A stretch of 17,062 nt of DNA from Bacillota bacterium (GCA_023392515.1 JAEVYX010000043.1:1-17062); one strand, 5' to 3'. Shown: positions 7,021 through 13,865, counted from the stretch's first letter. Notes: generated by a model from the sequence alone, not told the origin. Program-made: numbers and translations.

Positions 7021-7635
7021 ATGGCCCGAAATTTGGAGGAAATGAGCTTTCAGGAACTGGGGCAATTGTTCCCGATTCTCTTGGTCGCATACAACCCCAA
7101 TTGGATCAGCTGCTACGAGAAGGAAAAAGAAGCCATCCTCCAAAAGCTGGGGGAAGGCGCGGTGGAGGCAATACACCATATCGGCAGCACAGTTGTGCCG
7201 GGCATGATTGCCAAGCCCACCATCGATATTCTGTTGGAAATCAAGCAGCACGCATCTCCTGAGGCTATTAAGGAATCCCTTGGCGCCATCGGTTACCGCT
7301 ATTCCCCCCAGCCAAAGAATCCCCCGCCTCACATGATGTTTATGAAAGGGTATACGCCCCAGGGTTTTCGCGGGCAGGCATATCATGTGCATGTGCGCTA
7401 TCCGGGTGACTGGGACGAGCTTTATTTCCGGGATTACTTGATTTCCCATCCGGAAACCGCTTTGGAGTACGCAAAGCTTAAACAGGATTTGAAAGCCCGG
7501 TTTGAGCATGACCGGGAATCATACACCCAAGGAAAGGGCTCCTTCGTGCAAGCGGTTGTACAGCATGCCAGGCAAGCAATGAAGCTCCATCTTGACGATA
7601 CGGCAGATGTGGTTTTGCCGTTTCCAAGCGATTGA
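7021..7635 (+). CDS. GrpB family (UPF0157) nucleotidyltransferase-like protein
   Basis: A 204-residue protein of the GrpB/UPF0157 family, which has a nucleotidyltransferase-like fold. The family signature is clear: a YNPNW segment (24-28), IHHIGSTVVPGM (51-62) with the GST of the nucleotide-binding loop, and KPTIDILLEI (65-74) with the acidic Asp. A later HVHVRYPGD-type segment, here YHVHVRYPGDWDE, and RDYLISHPE are also typical. The substrate is unknown for most members; some relatives act as dephospho-CoA kinase fusions or on other nucleotides. GGAGGT lies 5 bases upstream of the ATG. It has its own promoter with an operator-like palindrome and is divergent from the nuclease-helicase. It is probably not in an operon with comFB, 110 bases downstream. 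Confidence 0.9.
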   Translation: MARNLEEMSFQELGQLFPILLVAYNPNWISCYEKEKEAILQKLGEGAVEAIHHIGSTVVPGMIAKPTIDILLEIKQHASPEAIKESLGAIGYRYSPQPKNPPPHMMFMKGYTPQGFRGQAYHVHVRYPGDWDELYFRDYLISHPETALEYAKLKQDLKARFEHDRESYTQGKGSFVQAVVQHARQAMKLHLDDTADVVLPFPSD

Positions 7636-7650
7636 AAGAACATGTATTAT
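7622..7650 (+). promoter_or_regulatory. Possible comFB promoter
   Basis: TATTAT (7645-7650, 5/6) lies 17 bases after TTCCAA (7622-7627, 3/6). The -35 overlaps the end of the preceding gene. This is a weak call. Confidence 0.3.
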
Positions 7651-7745
7651 AAAGCGGTCTTTATTAAATTATGTGCTATTCCCTCAGACGCTATGTTTCC
7701 AGCAAAAGCATACGGCTTTACGAAAGTTGAAAAGGAGTAATGCAA

Positions 7746-8132
7746 ATGGTAGAACATCTGTATCCCAAAAATTTGATGGAAGAGCTGGTAGACAGCTGTC
7801 TGGATGAAATGGTTGCAGAAACAAAATGCTGCTGCTGCGAGCGCTGCCGGGCTGATGTGATGGCGCTGGCACTAAACCGCTTGCCACCCAAGTATACCGT
7901 CAGCATCGATGGAGATGTATATTCCCGTTACGATGCTTTGAAAGCCCAATTCAAGGTGGATGTAACCTCCGCAGTACTGCATGCCATATTGCTGGTGAAA
8001 GATCACCCCTATCATGAGAAGAGCTTGGAAAAAGTACTGCTGCCCACCTTGAAGCCCTCCGCCCCGCCCCGTGTTCAAAAAAACGCACAAAAGAAAGTTA
8101 AGAACACCGATAGCGCCGCGCCGGAAGCTTAA
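7746..8132 (+). CDS. comFB: ComFB-like protein (late competence / c-di-GMP receptor family)
   Basis: A 128-residue protein of the ComFB family. The Cys-rich segment KCCCCERCRADVMALALNRL (about 27-46) followed by PPKYTVS is the family hallmark; cysteines 28-31 and 34 probably bind zinc, as in Bacillus ComFB. Family members in cyanobacteria, and Bacillus ComFB, have been reported to bind cyclic di-GMP; whether this one does is inference. The first 90 residues hold the domain. The last ~35 are basic and low complexity (Lys, Pro, Ala) and likely disordered. The ATG at 7746 is 8 bases after GGAG; an ATG two codons earlier (7740) leaves only 2 bases. No comFA or comFC is next to it, so it is a stand-alone gene ending at a strong terminator. 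Confidence 0.88.
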   Translation: MVEHLYPKNLMEELVDSCLDEMVAETKCCCCERCRADVMALALNRLPPKYTVSIDGDVYSRYDALKAQFKVDVTSAVLHAILLVKDHPYHEKSLEKVLLPTLKPSAPPRVQKNAQKKVKNTDSAAPEA

Positions 8133-8172
8133 CGTTTTTTACCGCATACAACAAAAAACTAAGATAGACAGG

Positions 8173-8214
8173 AAGATGGAGCTGCCCTGAAAACAGGACA
8201 GCCCCATCTTTTTT
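8173..8214 (+). terminator. Rho-independent terminator after comFB
   Basis: A 17-bp stem with two mismatches (8173-8189 against 8194-8210), AAAA loop, followed by a run of six T (8209-8214). It lies between the convergent comFB and hydrolase genes; the minus-strand side lacks a T-run, so it mainly serves comFB. Confidence 0.9.
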
Positions 8215-8234
8215 AAACTTTGTAGCGCTGGTTT

Positions 8235-9080
8235 TCAGCCATCCTGCAAAAAGGGTATGATCCTGTCCATCACGTCATAAACCACATGGCCATGGTTTTC
8301 CAAAAGTATCGTGACTGAGCAGGGCATGAAGCGCCGAATTCTTTCGGCTGTCTTCTTTGCATCCACCGTCACATCGTTTTCACCCGCAATATACAAGACG
8401 GGCATCGTAAGCATTTTAAGCCTCTCTTCCCCAAATATGGGAAGCGCCGCCACCATGGGGTTGAAGTTTTCCATAATTATGTCGGTGACCTTCAAAACCT
8501 CCTCCGGAATGGCGCTGGTTCCGTAGACCAGCCTATTCATGGCATTACGGCCTTTTTTGCCACGGAATGCGTAAAAGATGGTCTTCAAAAGAAATGAAGG
8601 CTTTACAGGGGCAATACCCGACGTGGCAACGAGTACGATTTTTGAAACCCGCTCCGGAAAAGCCGTGGCAAATTTCAAGGCAATCCATCCGCCATAGGAA
8701 TTTCCCATAAGCGCTGCCTTATGAATGCTTAGGGAATCCATCAGCTCCCTGACCCACAGCGCATAGTCATCAGAATTTAAGTTCAGCCTTTTCGCCGCGC
8801 TGTTTCCCGCTTCACCAAGGATGTCTACTGAAAGCACATGGTTTTGCTCCGCCAGGGTCCCCATATCACCAAACCACATGGCACTGTTGCTGCATGAGCC
8901 ATGCAGTAAAAGGATTGCAGGGCAGTCAGGCTTTCCGGCTTCCAATACATACGTTTCCCCAAAGCTGGTATCCACCATGCTTTCCCGAAAGGAGAAAGGT
9001 ACGCATTTCAGCAGAGACTGATAATGGGAAAGTATCTTCTGCCTGCCTTCCTCCGATTTAAAGATCACATTTTCCTTCAT
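8235..9080 (-). CDS. Alpha/beta hydrolase, coupled to an HTH regulator gene
   Basis: A 281-residue alpha/beta-hydrolase-fold enzyme. Visible elements are the oxyanion-hole LLLHGSCSN (58-65), the nucleophile elbow GNSYGG (126-131, Ser128), the acid in AGENDVTVD (Asp236) and a terminal His in ENHGHVVYD (His265). A lid-like insert lies between about 155 and 215. The substrate cannot be told; the closest general class is esterases and C-C hydrolases of the MhpC/BphD type. The ATG at 9080 has GAGGAGGAG about 5 bases upstream and overlaps the stop of the preceding HTH gene as ATGA, so the two are translationally coupled. No signal peptide or membrane segment is seen, so it should be cytoplasmic. 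It ends near the comFB terminator. Confidence 0.9.
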   Translation of the reverse strand: MKENVIFKSEEGRQKILSHYQSLLKCVPFSFRESMVDTSFGETYVLEAGKPDCPAILLLHGSCSNSAMWFGDMGTLAEQNHVLSVDILGEAGNSAAKRLNLNSDDYALWVRELMDSLSIHKAALMGNSYGGWIALKFATAFPERVSKIVLVATSGIAPVKPSFLLKTIFYAFRGKKGRNAMNRLVYGTSAIPEEVLKVTDIIMENFNPMVAALPIFGEERLKMLTMPVLYIAGENDVTVDAKKTAERIRRFMPCSVTILLENHGHVVYDVMDRIIPFLQDG

Positions 9081-9550
9081 GTCTTCTCCTCCTCGTCGGT
9101 CTGCGAAGACGCGAGCACAGTCACGGTTTGAATCATAAATTCCATAAACCTGGCATTCCCCCACAGCATGATTCTGATTTTTCTCTCAGATTCCAGAAAC
9201 TGAACATGCATGGTGGATGCTGCATACTCAGGCGGTTTGACATTAAGGACGGCGTTGAGCATGTTGGAGATGCGCATCGCCTCCTCCATATCGCGTACTT
9301 CCACATCCATCACAGCCGAAATTTTTATTTTTTCTGACACAGGTACTTCCCGGGAGGTTTTGCTCCCCCCATCTTCCCAAGTCAGTTTTTCACCTTCCGT
9401 AAAAACGCTCAGGTCATGGCCGGTAATGCGCCAGGACTTGCCGACCTTGGCCGCCCGCAGCTTCCCCTCCCGGATATATCGCTGTATTGTTTTCGGATGC
9501 ATGGCAAGCATCGCTGCAACTTGATCTACCGTATAATAGTCCTTCTGCAT
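9077..9550 (-). CDS. Excisionase-type HTH DNA-binding protein with unknown C-terminal domain
   Basis: A 157-residue protein. Residues 5-50 (YYTVDQVAAML...HPKTIQRYIREGKL..AKVGKSWRI) form a MerR-like/excisionase winged helix-turn-helix of the HTH_17 type. Residues about 70-150 form a separate domain that starts with alternating hydrophobics (KIKISAVMDVEV) and contains STMHVQFLES and IRIMLWG. It may be a ferredoxin-like sensor or dimer domain; I do not know its ligand. AAGGAG lies 8 bases before the ATG. The stop overlaps the hydrolase start (ATGA), giving a two-gene operon. The promoter upstream has perfect boxes and a 12-bp inverted repeat, which suggests that the protein represses its own operon. 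It is a regulator by fold, not a phage excisionase: no integrase is nearby. Confidence 0.85.
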   Translation of the reverse strand: MQKDYYTVDQVAAMLAMHPKTIQRYIREGKLRAAKVGKSWRITGHDLSVFTEGEKLTWEDGGSKTSREVPVSEKIKISAVMDVEVRDMEEAMRISNMLNAVLNVKPPEYAASTMHVQFLESERKIRIMLWGNARFMEFMIQTVTVLASSQTDEEEKT

Positions 9551-9558
9551 TTCATCAG

Positions 9559-9603
9559 CTCCTTATTATTCCTTCAATCACTATTATAAGTAATAATAAG
9601 GAG
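9559..9603. promoter_or_regulatory. 12-bp perfect inverted repeat, likely operator of the HTH gene
   Basis: CTCCTTATTATT (9559-9570) and AATAATAAGGAG (9592-9603) are exact reverse complements, with centres 33 bp apart, about three helical turns. One arm falls between the -10 and -35 boxes; the other covers the ribosome binding site just after the transcription start. This layout fits two bound regulator units on one DNA face. Only one arm is in the mRNA, so a leader hairpin is unlikely. Confidence 0.7.
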
Positions 9604-9629
9604 TATGTCAAGGAATATTTAAAAATATT
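9583..9629 (-). promoter_or_regulatory. Consensus promoter with UP-like element for the HTH-hydrolase operon
   Basis: On the minus strand, TTGACA (9606-9611) is 17 bases from TATAAT (9583-9588): both boxes match the consensus perfectly. Directly upstream (9614-9629) is an A/T-only block, AAATATTTTTAAATATT on the minus strand, positioned like an UP element. This should be a very strong promoter unless repressed. Confidence 0.85.
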
Positions 9630-9649
9630 TTGGATCAATTGGGAATAGC

Positions 9650-9680
9650 AAAATCCCCGCCCGAAGAATTTCGGACGGGG
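9650..9680 (-). terminator. Terminator of the CPBP protease gene
   Basis: Hairpin arms 9655-9665 and 9670-9680 (11 bp, one mismatch, CCCCGTCCGAA on the minus strand) followed on the minus strand by ATTTTG. It lies about 50 bases after the stop codon of the protease gene and ahead of the HTH promoter, so it separates the two units. Confidence 0.75.
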
Positions 9681-9731
9681 TGCTTCTCTATGACCTCAAT
9701 TGATGAGCATAAGCCTTGCTAGCATATCAGC

Positions 9732-10367
9732 CTATCTCCCAAAGATATTCATCACGCCATGCAGCAGTATTGTTGCATAACAGTTTTTCACCTTGTATCG
9801 CAGCGCTCCCAGTACAACACCGAAGCATAGGCCGACAAAAGCCTTCATCATCATCACAAACAGCAAATTTTCGGTGCCCGCTTTGAAAGCAATCACATCC
9901 ACATACCCTAAATGCCAAACGGCAAAGAGAAGCGTTGTAATGATGTAGATAGAGAGTTCGTTTTTGAAGCCTTCTTTGAGCTTGTTCCACATATAGCCCC
10001 GGAAGATCAGCTCTTCCCCAATGGGTGTGAAGATTGATCCATACAGAATCGCAAAAATCGTTACGAAAGATTTGTTGTCCTGTATAATTACCGATGTGAT
10101 CAGCAGGAACAGCAAAATCACCGTTGCCGCGGTATATAATAATTTCCGCTTGGGCGGAAATACGGATAACGCCACATTCTGTTTCTTGGAGATGAGCAGC
10201 ATGGCGAACGCCAACAGCAGCATGCTCAAGGATGAAACGAGGATATCAGAAACTTCGTTTCGCTCCAGCACCAAAAACGCAAGATACCTGACAGCCATTC
10301 TGCCGGCTTGCAGCAAGACCATGAGAATGGTCACATGCATGAGCGGTTTTGCTTTGCCTATATTCAT
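9732..10367 (-). CDS. CPBP family intramembrane metalloprotease (CAAX/Abi-type)
   Basis: A 211-residue membrane protein with about six hydrophobic segments. It carries the three CPBP (CAAX prenyl endopeptidase-like, formerly Abi) motifs: GEELIFRG (117-124; Glu118, Glu119, Arg123), FAVWHLG (148-154; His152) and LLHGVMNI (201-208; His203). These residues form the glutamate protease site within the membrane. In bacteria the family has been tied to bacteriocin immunity, peptide maturation and signalling; which applies here is unknown. The ATG at 10367 has AGAGG 7-8 bases upstream; a longer frame to 10433 would run through the promoter. The gene has its own promoter and terminator. No bacteriocin gene is visible beside it. 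Confidence 0.92.
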   Translation of the reverse strand: MNIGKAKPLMHVTILMVLLQAGRMAVRYLAFLVLERNEVSDILVSSLSMLLLAFAMLLISKKQNVALSVFPPKRKLLYTAATVILLFLLITSVIIQDNKSFVTIFAILYGSIFTPIGEELIFRGYMWNKLKEGFKNELSIYIITTLLFAVWHLGYVDVIAFKAGTENLLFVMMMKAFVGLCFGVVLGALRYKVKNCYATILLHGVMNIFGR

Positions 10368-10404
10368 CACAATACCTCTATTACAAAAAGTGCCAGTTGC
10401 AGTA

Positions 10405-10433
10405 AGTATACTCCAGGCACTATCCTTGCGCAA
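10405..10433 (-). promoter_or_regulatory. Promoter of the CPBP protease gene
   Basis: Minus strand TTGCGC (10428-10433, 3/6) with a 17-base spacer to TATACT (10405-10410, 5/6), 37 bases before the start codon. Confidence 0.55.
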
Positions 10434-10436
10434 GGG

Positions 10437-10469
10437 AAAGCCGGAACAGGAGAAACCTGATCCGGCTTT
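10437..10469 (-). terminator. Hairpin after trpB2, possible terminator
   Basis: Nine-bp perfect arms AAAGCCGGA (10437-10445) and TCCGGCTTT (10461-10469), with an inner CAGG/CCTG pairing. On the minus strand it follows the trpB stop by about 55 bases and is trailed by TTTCCCTT, a weak T-run. On the + strand it is trailed by TTTGTTT but no + gene ends here. Confidence 0.55.
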
Positions 10470-10523
10470 GTTTAAGAAAAAAAGGGGTGCAGCACTCCCG
10501 AAAAAAGCATTTGGGGATAGCTT

Positions 10524-11909
10524 TCAGTCTTGTATCCCCGGCACCTTGGGCAGCGAATCAAACCCCGGCTGTAAATCTGCGTCCGTGGGGATGTAGTCGC
10601 TCATCCGCATTTCATTGTAGGCGGTATAGGCTGCCAGGTCAAAATATCCCGTGCCTGTCAAGCCAAACAGGATGGTTTTCGCCTCTCCCGTTTCCTTGCA
10701 TTTAAGCGCCTCGTCAATGGCGACACGTATGGCATGGGCTGATTCGGGTGCGGGCAGAATCGTCTCTAATTTGGCAAACTGCACCGCCGCGTCGAACACC
10801 TTGGTCTGCTCCACAGCCCTGGCTTCATCCAGGTATCCGTCATGGTAGAGCTTCGATAAAATGGGCGACATGCCATGATACCTCAGCCCGCCCGCATGGT
10901 TGGGCGAAGGAAGAAAGCCGCTACCCAGGGTATACATTTTGGCAAGGGGCGTAATTTTGCCCGTATCGCAAAAATCGTAAGCGTATTTGCCCCTTGTCAT
11001 GGAGGGGCAGGAGGCGGGCTCCACCGCAATAAAATATGGATTGGCCTTCCCGGTCAGCTTATCCTGCATGAAGGGAGCCATCAGCCCACCCATGTTGGAC
11101 CCGCCCCCTGCACAGCCGATAACGATATCCGGGTATTCGCCCAGGATTTCCATGGCCGTCTTTGTTTCCAGGCCGATGATGGATTGGTGCAGCAGCACCT
11201 GATTGAGCACCGATCCCAGCACATAGCGGCAGCCCTCGCTGGTTACCGCCACCTCAATGGCCTCCGAAATAGCCGTGCCCAGGCTGCCGGTGCTGTCCGG
11301 ATTATTGGCGAGCATCGCCCGGCCCACATTGGTGGTGTCGCTGGGGCTGGGAATTACCTTCGCGCCAAAGGTCTCCATTACAGCTTTCCGGTAAGGCTTT
11401 TGCTGATAGGATACCTTGACCATGTATACCGTCAGCGGCAGCCCAAAGTAGGACGCCGCTTCTGCCATAGCCGTGCCCCATTGCCCGGCACCGGTTTCGG
11501 TAGTCAGCCCTTTCAAGCCCTGCTCTTTGGCATAGTAAACCTGGGCCACGGCGGAATTCAATTTATGGCTGCCGGAGGTGTTGTTGCCCTCAAACTTGTA
11601 ATAGATTTTTGCAGGGGTGCCCAGCGCTTTTTCCATATTGTAAGCACGGATCAAGGGTGATGGGCGGTACATTTTATAGATTCTTTGAACTTCTTCCGGG
11701 ATATCAATGTAGCGGGTGGTGCTGTCCATCTCCTGCCGAGCCAATTCCTTGCAAAATACAGGATATAATTCCTCCTCCGTTGCGGGTTTCATGGTGCTGG
11801 GATTGATATATGGGTCGGGCAGTTCTTTCATATCGGCGCGCAGGTTATACCACTTCGTCGGCATTTGGTCCTCTGTCAGGTAGAATCGATACGGAATGTT
11901 CGCCATCAT
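10524..11909 (-). CDS. trpB2: Tryptophan synthase beta chain, TrpB2 type
   Basis: A PLP enzyme that joins indole (or indole from TrpA) with serine to give tryptophan. At 461 residues it is longer than classical TrpB (about 400) and matches the TrpB2 subgroup, with an N-terminal extension beginning YRFYLTEDQMPTKWYN and the pattern RPSPLIRAYNMEKAL. The PLP lysine is in GSHKLNSA (Lys116); TETGAGQWG (about 137-145) and the phosphate-binding GGGSN (268-272) follow. TrpB2 often acts without TrpA, as an indole-salvage or substitute enzyme. GGGAG lies 5 bases before the ATG at 11909; the next codon is also ATG. It is alone, with no other trp gene in view, and is controlled by a tryptophan T-box leader and a consensus promoter. 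Confidence 0.96.
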   Translation of the reverse strand: MMANIPYRFYLTEDQMPTKWYNLRADMKELPDPYINPSTMKPATEEELYPVFCKELARQEMDSTTRYIDIPEEVQRIYKMYRPSPLIRAYNMEKALGTPAKIYYKFEGNNTSGSHKLNSAVAQVYYAKEQGLKGLTTETGAGQWGTAMAEAASYFGLPLTVYMVKVSYQQKPYRKAVMETFGAKVIPSPSDTTNVGRAMLANNPDSTGSLGTAISEAIEVAVTSEGCRYVLGSVLNQVLLHQSIIGLETKTAMEILGEYPDIVIGCAGGGSNMGGLMAPFMQDKLTGKANPYFIAVEPASCPSMTRGKYAYDFCDTGKITPLAKMYTLGSGFLPSPNHAGGLRYHGMSPILSKLYHDGYLDEARAVEQTKVFDAAVQFAKLETILPAPESAHAIRVAIDEALKCKETGEAKTILFGLTGTGYFDLAAYTAYNEMRMSDYIPTDADLQPGFDSLPKVPGIQD

Positions 11910-11998
11910 GCATACTCCCTTTCATTTTTATCAACAGCACAGCCGGATTACCGGCGGCTGAATCTCGCCTTATCACCTATCTTTGCCTGAATACATAG

Positions 11999-12034
11999 AA
12001 AAAAGCCCTTGTCCCCAAAACCAGGGACAAGAGC
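11999..12034 (-). terminator. T-box terminator
   Basis: An 11-bp stem (12024-12034 with 12005-12015, one G-U pair), loop of eight bases, then six T on the minus strand (11999-12004). Its 5' arm would be drawn into the antiterminator with the T-box sequence when uncharged tRNA binds. Confidence 0.92.
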
Positions 12035-12267
12035 TTATACTCCTGCGGTACCACCCAAATTGGCTTAACGCCCACTCATTCCATATACAAACATATATGC
12101 TCCCTTGATAACGGGCGGAGTTCCCGGCAGGTACTACTCGAAATCTTTCGCCCTGCCCTCATAAGTCCATTCGGCACAGCTTTCTTTGCCGCAATCCCAC
12201 CACCTGCGGCTCTCTTGAAAAGACCATCCATGCGTACTCGTCTTACTCAACGGTTTGTATGCTATTG
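11999..12267 (-). promoter_or_regulatory. Tryptophan T-box leader of trpB2
   Basis: On the minus strand the T-box sequence GGGTGGTACCGC (12045-12056) is unmistakable. Upstream, the loop E pieces AGTA (near 12237) and GAA (12170-12172) of Stem I frame the specifier. The codon right after GAA is TGG (12167-12169), which reads Trp and agrees with the trpB2 gene downstream. Uncharged tRNA-Trp would pair with this codon and with the T-box bulge to block the terminator, switching the gene on in tryptophan shortage. The bounds are the predicted transcription start and the terminator T-run. Confidence 0.93.
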
Positions 12268-12273
12268 GCGCTT

Positions 12274-12302
12274 ATTATAGGGGATGGTTTTGCCCTTGTC
12301 AA
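12274..12302 (-). promoter_or_regulatory. Consensus promoter of the trpB2 T-box transcript
   Basis: Minus strand TTGACA (12297-12302), 17-base spacer, TATAAT (12274-12279); both boxes perfect. Confidence 0.92.
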
Positions 12303-12398
12303 GCCATTTTTTGTAAGATTATATGCAAAGCCCTTGCGAAATCTTTGTTCCAACCTTTCCAGGTCAGTTTCACAGCAGATTTGCGTATCAAAAAAGCC

Positions 12399-12420
12399 GG
12401 CGCCATTGCCGGCTTTTCGT
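12399..12420 (-). terminator. Terminator of the small membrane protein gene
   Basis: GCCGGC (twice, reverse-complementary) around a 6-base loop, with AAAA/TTTT extensions. On the minus strand six T follow the stem, just after the stop of the small gene at 12431. On the + strand TTTT also follows, so it may work both ways. Confidence 0.85.
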
Positions 12421-12430
12421 TCTTCATCAA

Positions 12431-12568
12431 TTAATTACTTGTCGGGTAAGGACGGCGGTACTCAATGCTGTATAATTCCGCCATATTTTCTTCCAGCTGC
12501 ATTTGCCGGGTGTGATCGTGTGCCAGCACATAAACCAGGGCCACGACACCTAGAACTAAGAGCATCAT
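12431..12568 (-). CDS. Putative 45-residue single-pass membrane protein
   Basis: A very short frame, MMLLVLGVVALVYVLAHDHTRQ and on, ending RRPYPTSN. Residues 1-16 form one hydrophobic helix; the remainder is polar with acidic and Arg/Tyr residues. I do not recognise a family. Support for it being real: AGGAGG (12579-12584) 10 bases before the ATG, a TATAAT -10 box (12637-12642) upstream, and a strong terminator directly after the stop. The frame stays open to 12634 upstream, but that part is Cys-rich and lacks its own ribosome site. An ATG one codon later is equally possible. No function is claimed. Confidence 0.6.
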   Translation of the reverse strand: MMLLVLGVVALVYVLAHDHTRQMQLEENMAELYSIEYRRPYPTSN

Positions 12569-12752
12569 GGGATATCGGCCTCCTCTTTCAGGACAAAAAC
12601 TGCATTGCATCTTGCATTTAGATCCCTTACGCACTTATTATATCCCAAATACTTCAAAAATGGAAGTGTTTTTGCATCATTTCCTGCATAATATTTTCAA
12701 TCTTCATTCCTGCAAAAACCTTTCCGCCGGCCAAAAAATTGATGGAAAAATA

Positions 12753-12761
12753 TGATATAAT
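12753..12761 (+). promoter_or_regulatory. Extended -10 promoter of the transglutaminase-like gene
   Basis: TGATATAAT (12753-12761) is an extended -10 with a perfect TATAAT; no good -35 lies at 17 bases. Transcription would start near 12768, leaving a leader of about 13 bases. Confidence 0.65.
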
Positions 12762-12780
12762 GCAGGAAGATAGGGGGAAG

Positions 12781-13860
12781 ATGCAGTTGCGCAAAAAAGC
12801 TTTGCTTGGGATACTGCTTGCGGCAGTTTTCGTCCTGGGAGTCGCCCTGGCTTTGGCGGAACCATGGGAAGATATGGAGCTTCCGTCCGGAGAAATTGTC
12901 TGGCAGGCCTTGGGACAGGAAACGGATGTATACCTTCTTTTATCCGGCAAACCTGCATCCGTCCGCTCCCAGCCAAAAAAGAATGCCAAAACAATTTATC
13001 CATGGCGGCGCTTTGCCCTTAGGGCCTCTGATTATCTGGCGGATGAAGCGTGGCACAAGGTTGCACTGCCAGGCGGCGAAGGGTACGTGCCCGCTTCCGC
13101 CGCTGCGATCATGCCGGCAGAACAGCGGCCCTATTATGCATCCTGCACCGCCACGAAAGATAAAGGCTATGTCTACGTCGCCTCAAAAGGTGCACTGCCT
13201 CTTTTGATGGACCTGCGCATGGGGGACAAGCACCACAAGCTCCTTTTGTCAAATGACGGGGCTTGGCAGCCAGTTTTGCTTACGCTGGGAGCGGGAGACT
13301 ATGTATTGTCCATTTATGAAGCCGGGCTTTATGACGCTCCCGTGCGCCTTCTGACGGAAACCGCTTTTTCCGTGGCCTCTGTCCCGCAGGATACCGATCT
13401 GGCCCTTTTGTCCTCCCTGCATACCAACATGGCGGACCATCCCGTTACAATCGCGTTGGCGAAATCCTTATGTAAAGACGCGCAAACGCCTCTGCAGAAA
13501 GTTACCCTTTTATGGGACTGGCTTTACGCGCATGCCGAGTATGATAGAGCGCTTTCCAAATCCATACAATTCAGTGAAATACCCAATGGGGATGGCTTCA
13601 TCCTGGGGTATAAGGGCATCTGCAGCGATTATGCTGCCTTTATGGCGGCGGGGCTGCGGGCAGTCGGCGTACCCTGCAAGCAGGTGGATGGCCGCAACAT
13701 GCGCACAGGTCATCAGCATGCCTGGAATGAGGTCTGGCTGGATGGCACCTGGCAGATTATTGATGTAACCATGGCCCAATCCGCCGGGCAAAAAAAATTC
13801 CACACCGAAAATGCCAAGCATTACGGTGCGGAAAAGGGCACATGGGACGGCTTTCACTAA
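12781..13860 (+). CDS. Secreted SH3-like / transglutaminase-like domain protein
   Basis: A 359-residue exported protein. Residues 1-26 look like a signal peptide: Lys/Arg start, hydrophobic core LLGILLAAVFVLGVALALA, then ALA before Glu-Pro-Trp. An SH3-like stretch follows (about 58-110; SVRSQPKKNAKTI...W.KVALPGGEGYVPAS). The C-terminal part is a transglutaminase-like fold with the Cys-His-Asp triad: GICSDYAAF (Cys281), GHQHAWNEVW (His313) and IIDVTMA (Asp328). Such proteins act as proteases or cross-linkers at the cell envelope; the substrate is unknown. GGGGG lies close before the ATG at 12781. A TTG two codons later (12787) is better spaced and is an alternative. Earlier in-frame ATGs fall inside the promoter. 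Its end is 5 bases from the converging Zn peptidase. Confidence 0.85.
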   Translation: MQLRKKALLGILLAAVFVLGVALALAEPWEDMELPSGEIVWQALGQETDVYLLLSGKPASVRSQPKKNAKTIYPWRRFALRASDYLADEAWHKVALPGGEGYVPASAAAIMPAEQRPYYASCTATKDKGYVYVASKGALPLLMDLRMGDKHHKLLLSNDGAWQPVLLTLGAGDYVLSIYEAGLYDAPVRLLTETAFSVASVPQDTDLALLSSLHTNMADHPVTIALAKSLCKDAQTPLQKVTLLWDWLYAHAEYDRALSKSIQFSEIPNGDGFILGYKGICSDYAAFMAAGLRAVGVPCKQVDGRNMRTGHQHAWNEVWLDGTWQIIDVTMAQSAGQKKFHTENAKHYGAEKGTWDGFH

Positions 13861-13865
13861 AGCTG

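Noticed and set aside
9081..9164. Longer N-terminus for the hydrolase, up to 9164
   Set aside because: It would lie inside the HTH coding region; the strong ribosome site and the ATGA overlap mark 9080 as the start.
9077..9550. Phage excisionase and hence a prophage or integrative element
   Set aside because: No integrase, att-like repeats or phage genes are nearby, and the protein has an added C-terminal domain; the HTH class is shared with many chromosomal regulators.
9732..10367. Abi-type phage-defence gene or bacteriocin immunity locus
   Set aside because: The CPBP family is broad, and there is no bacteriocin precursor, transporter or defence gene next to it.
10875..11660. 261-codon + strand frame opposite trpB2
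   Set aside because: It is fully antisense to a well-conserved enzyme, lacks a ribosome site and resembles no family I know.
12739..12780. Start of the transglutaminase-like gene at 12739 or 12742
   Set aside because: Those codons lie inside or before the extended -10 promoter, and the later start gives a proper signal peptide.
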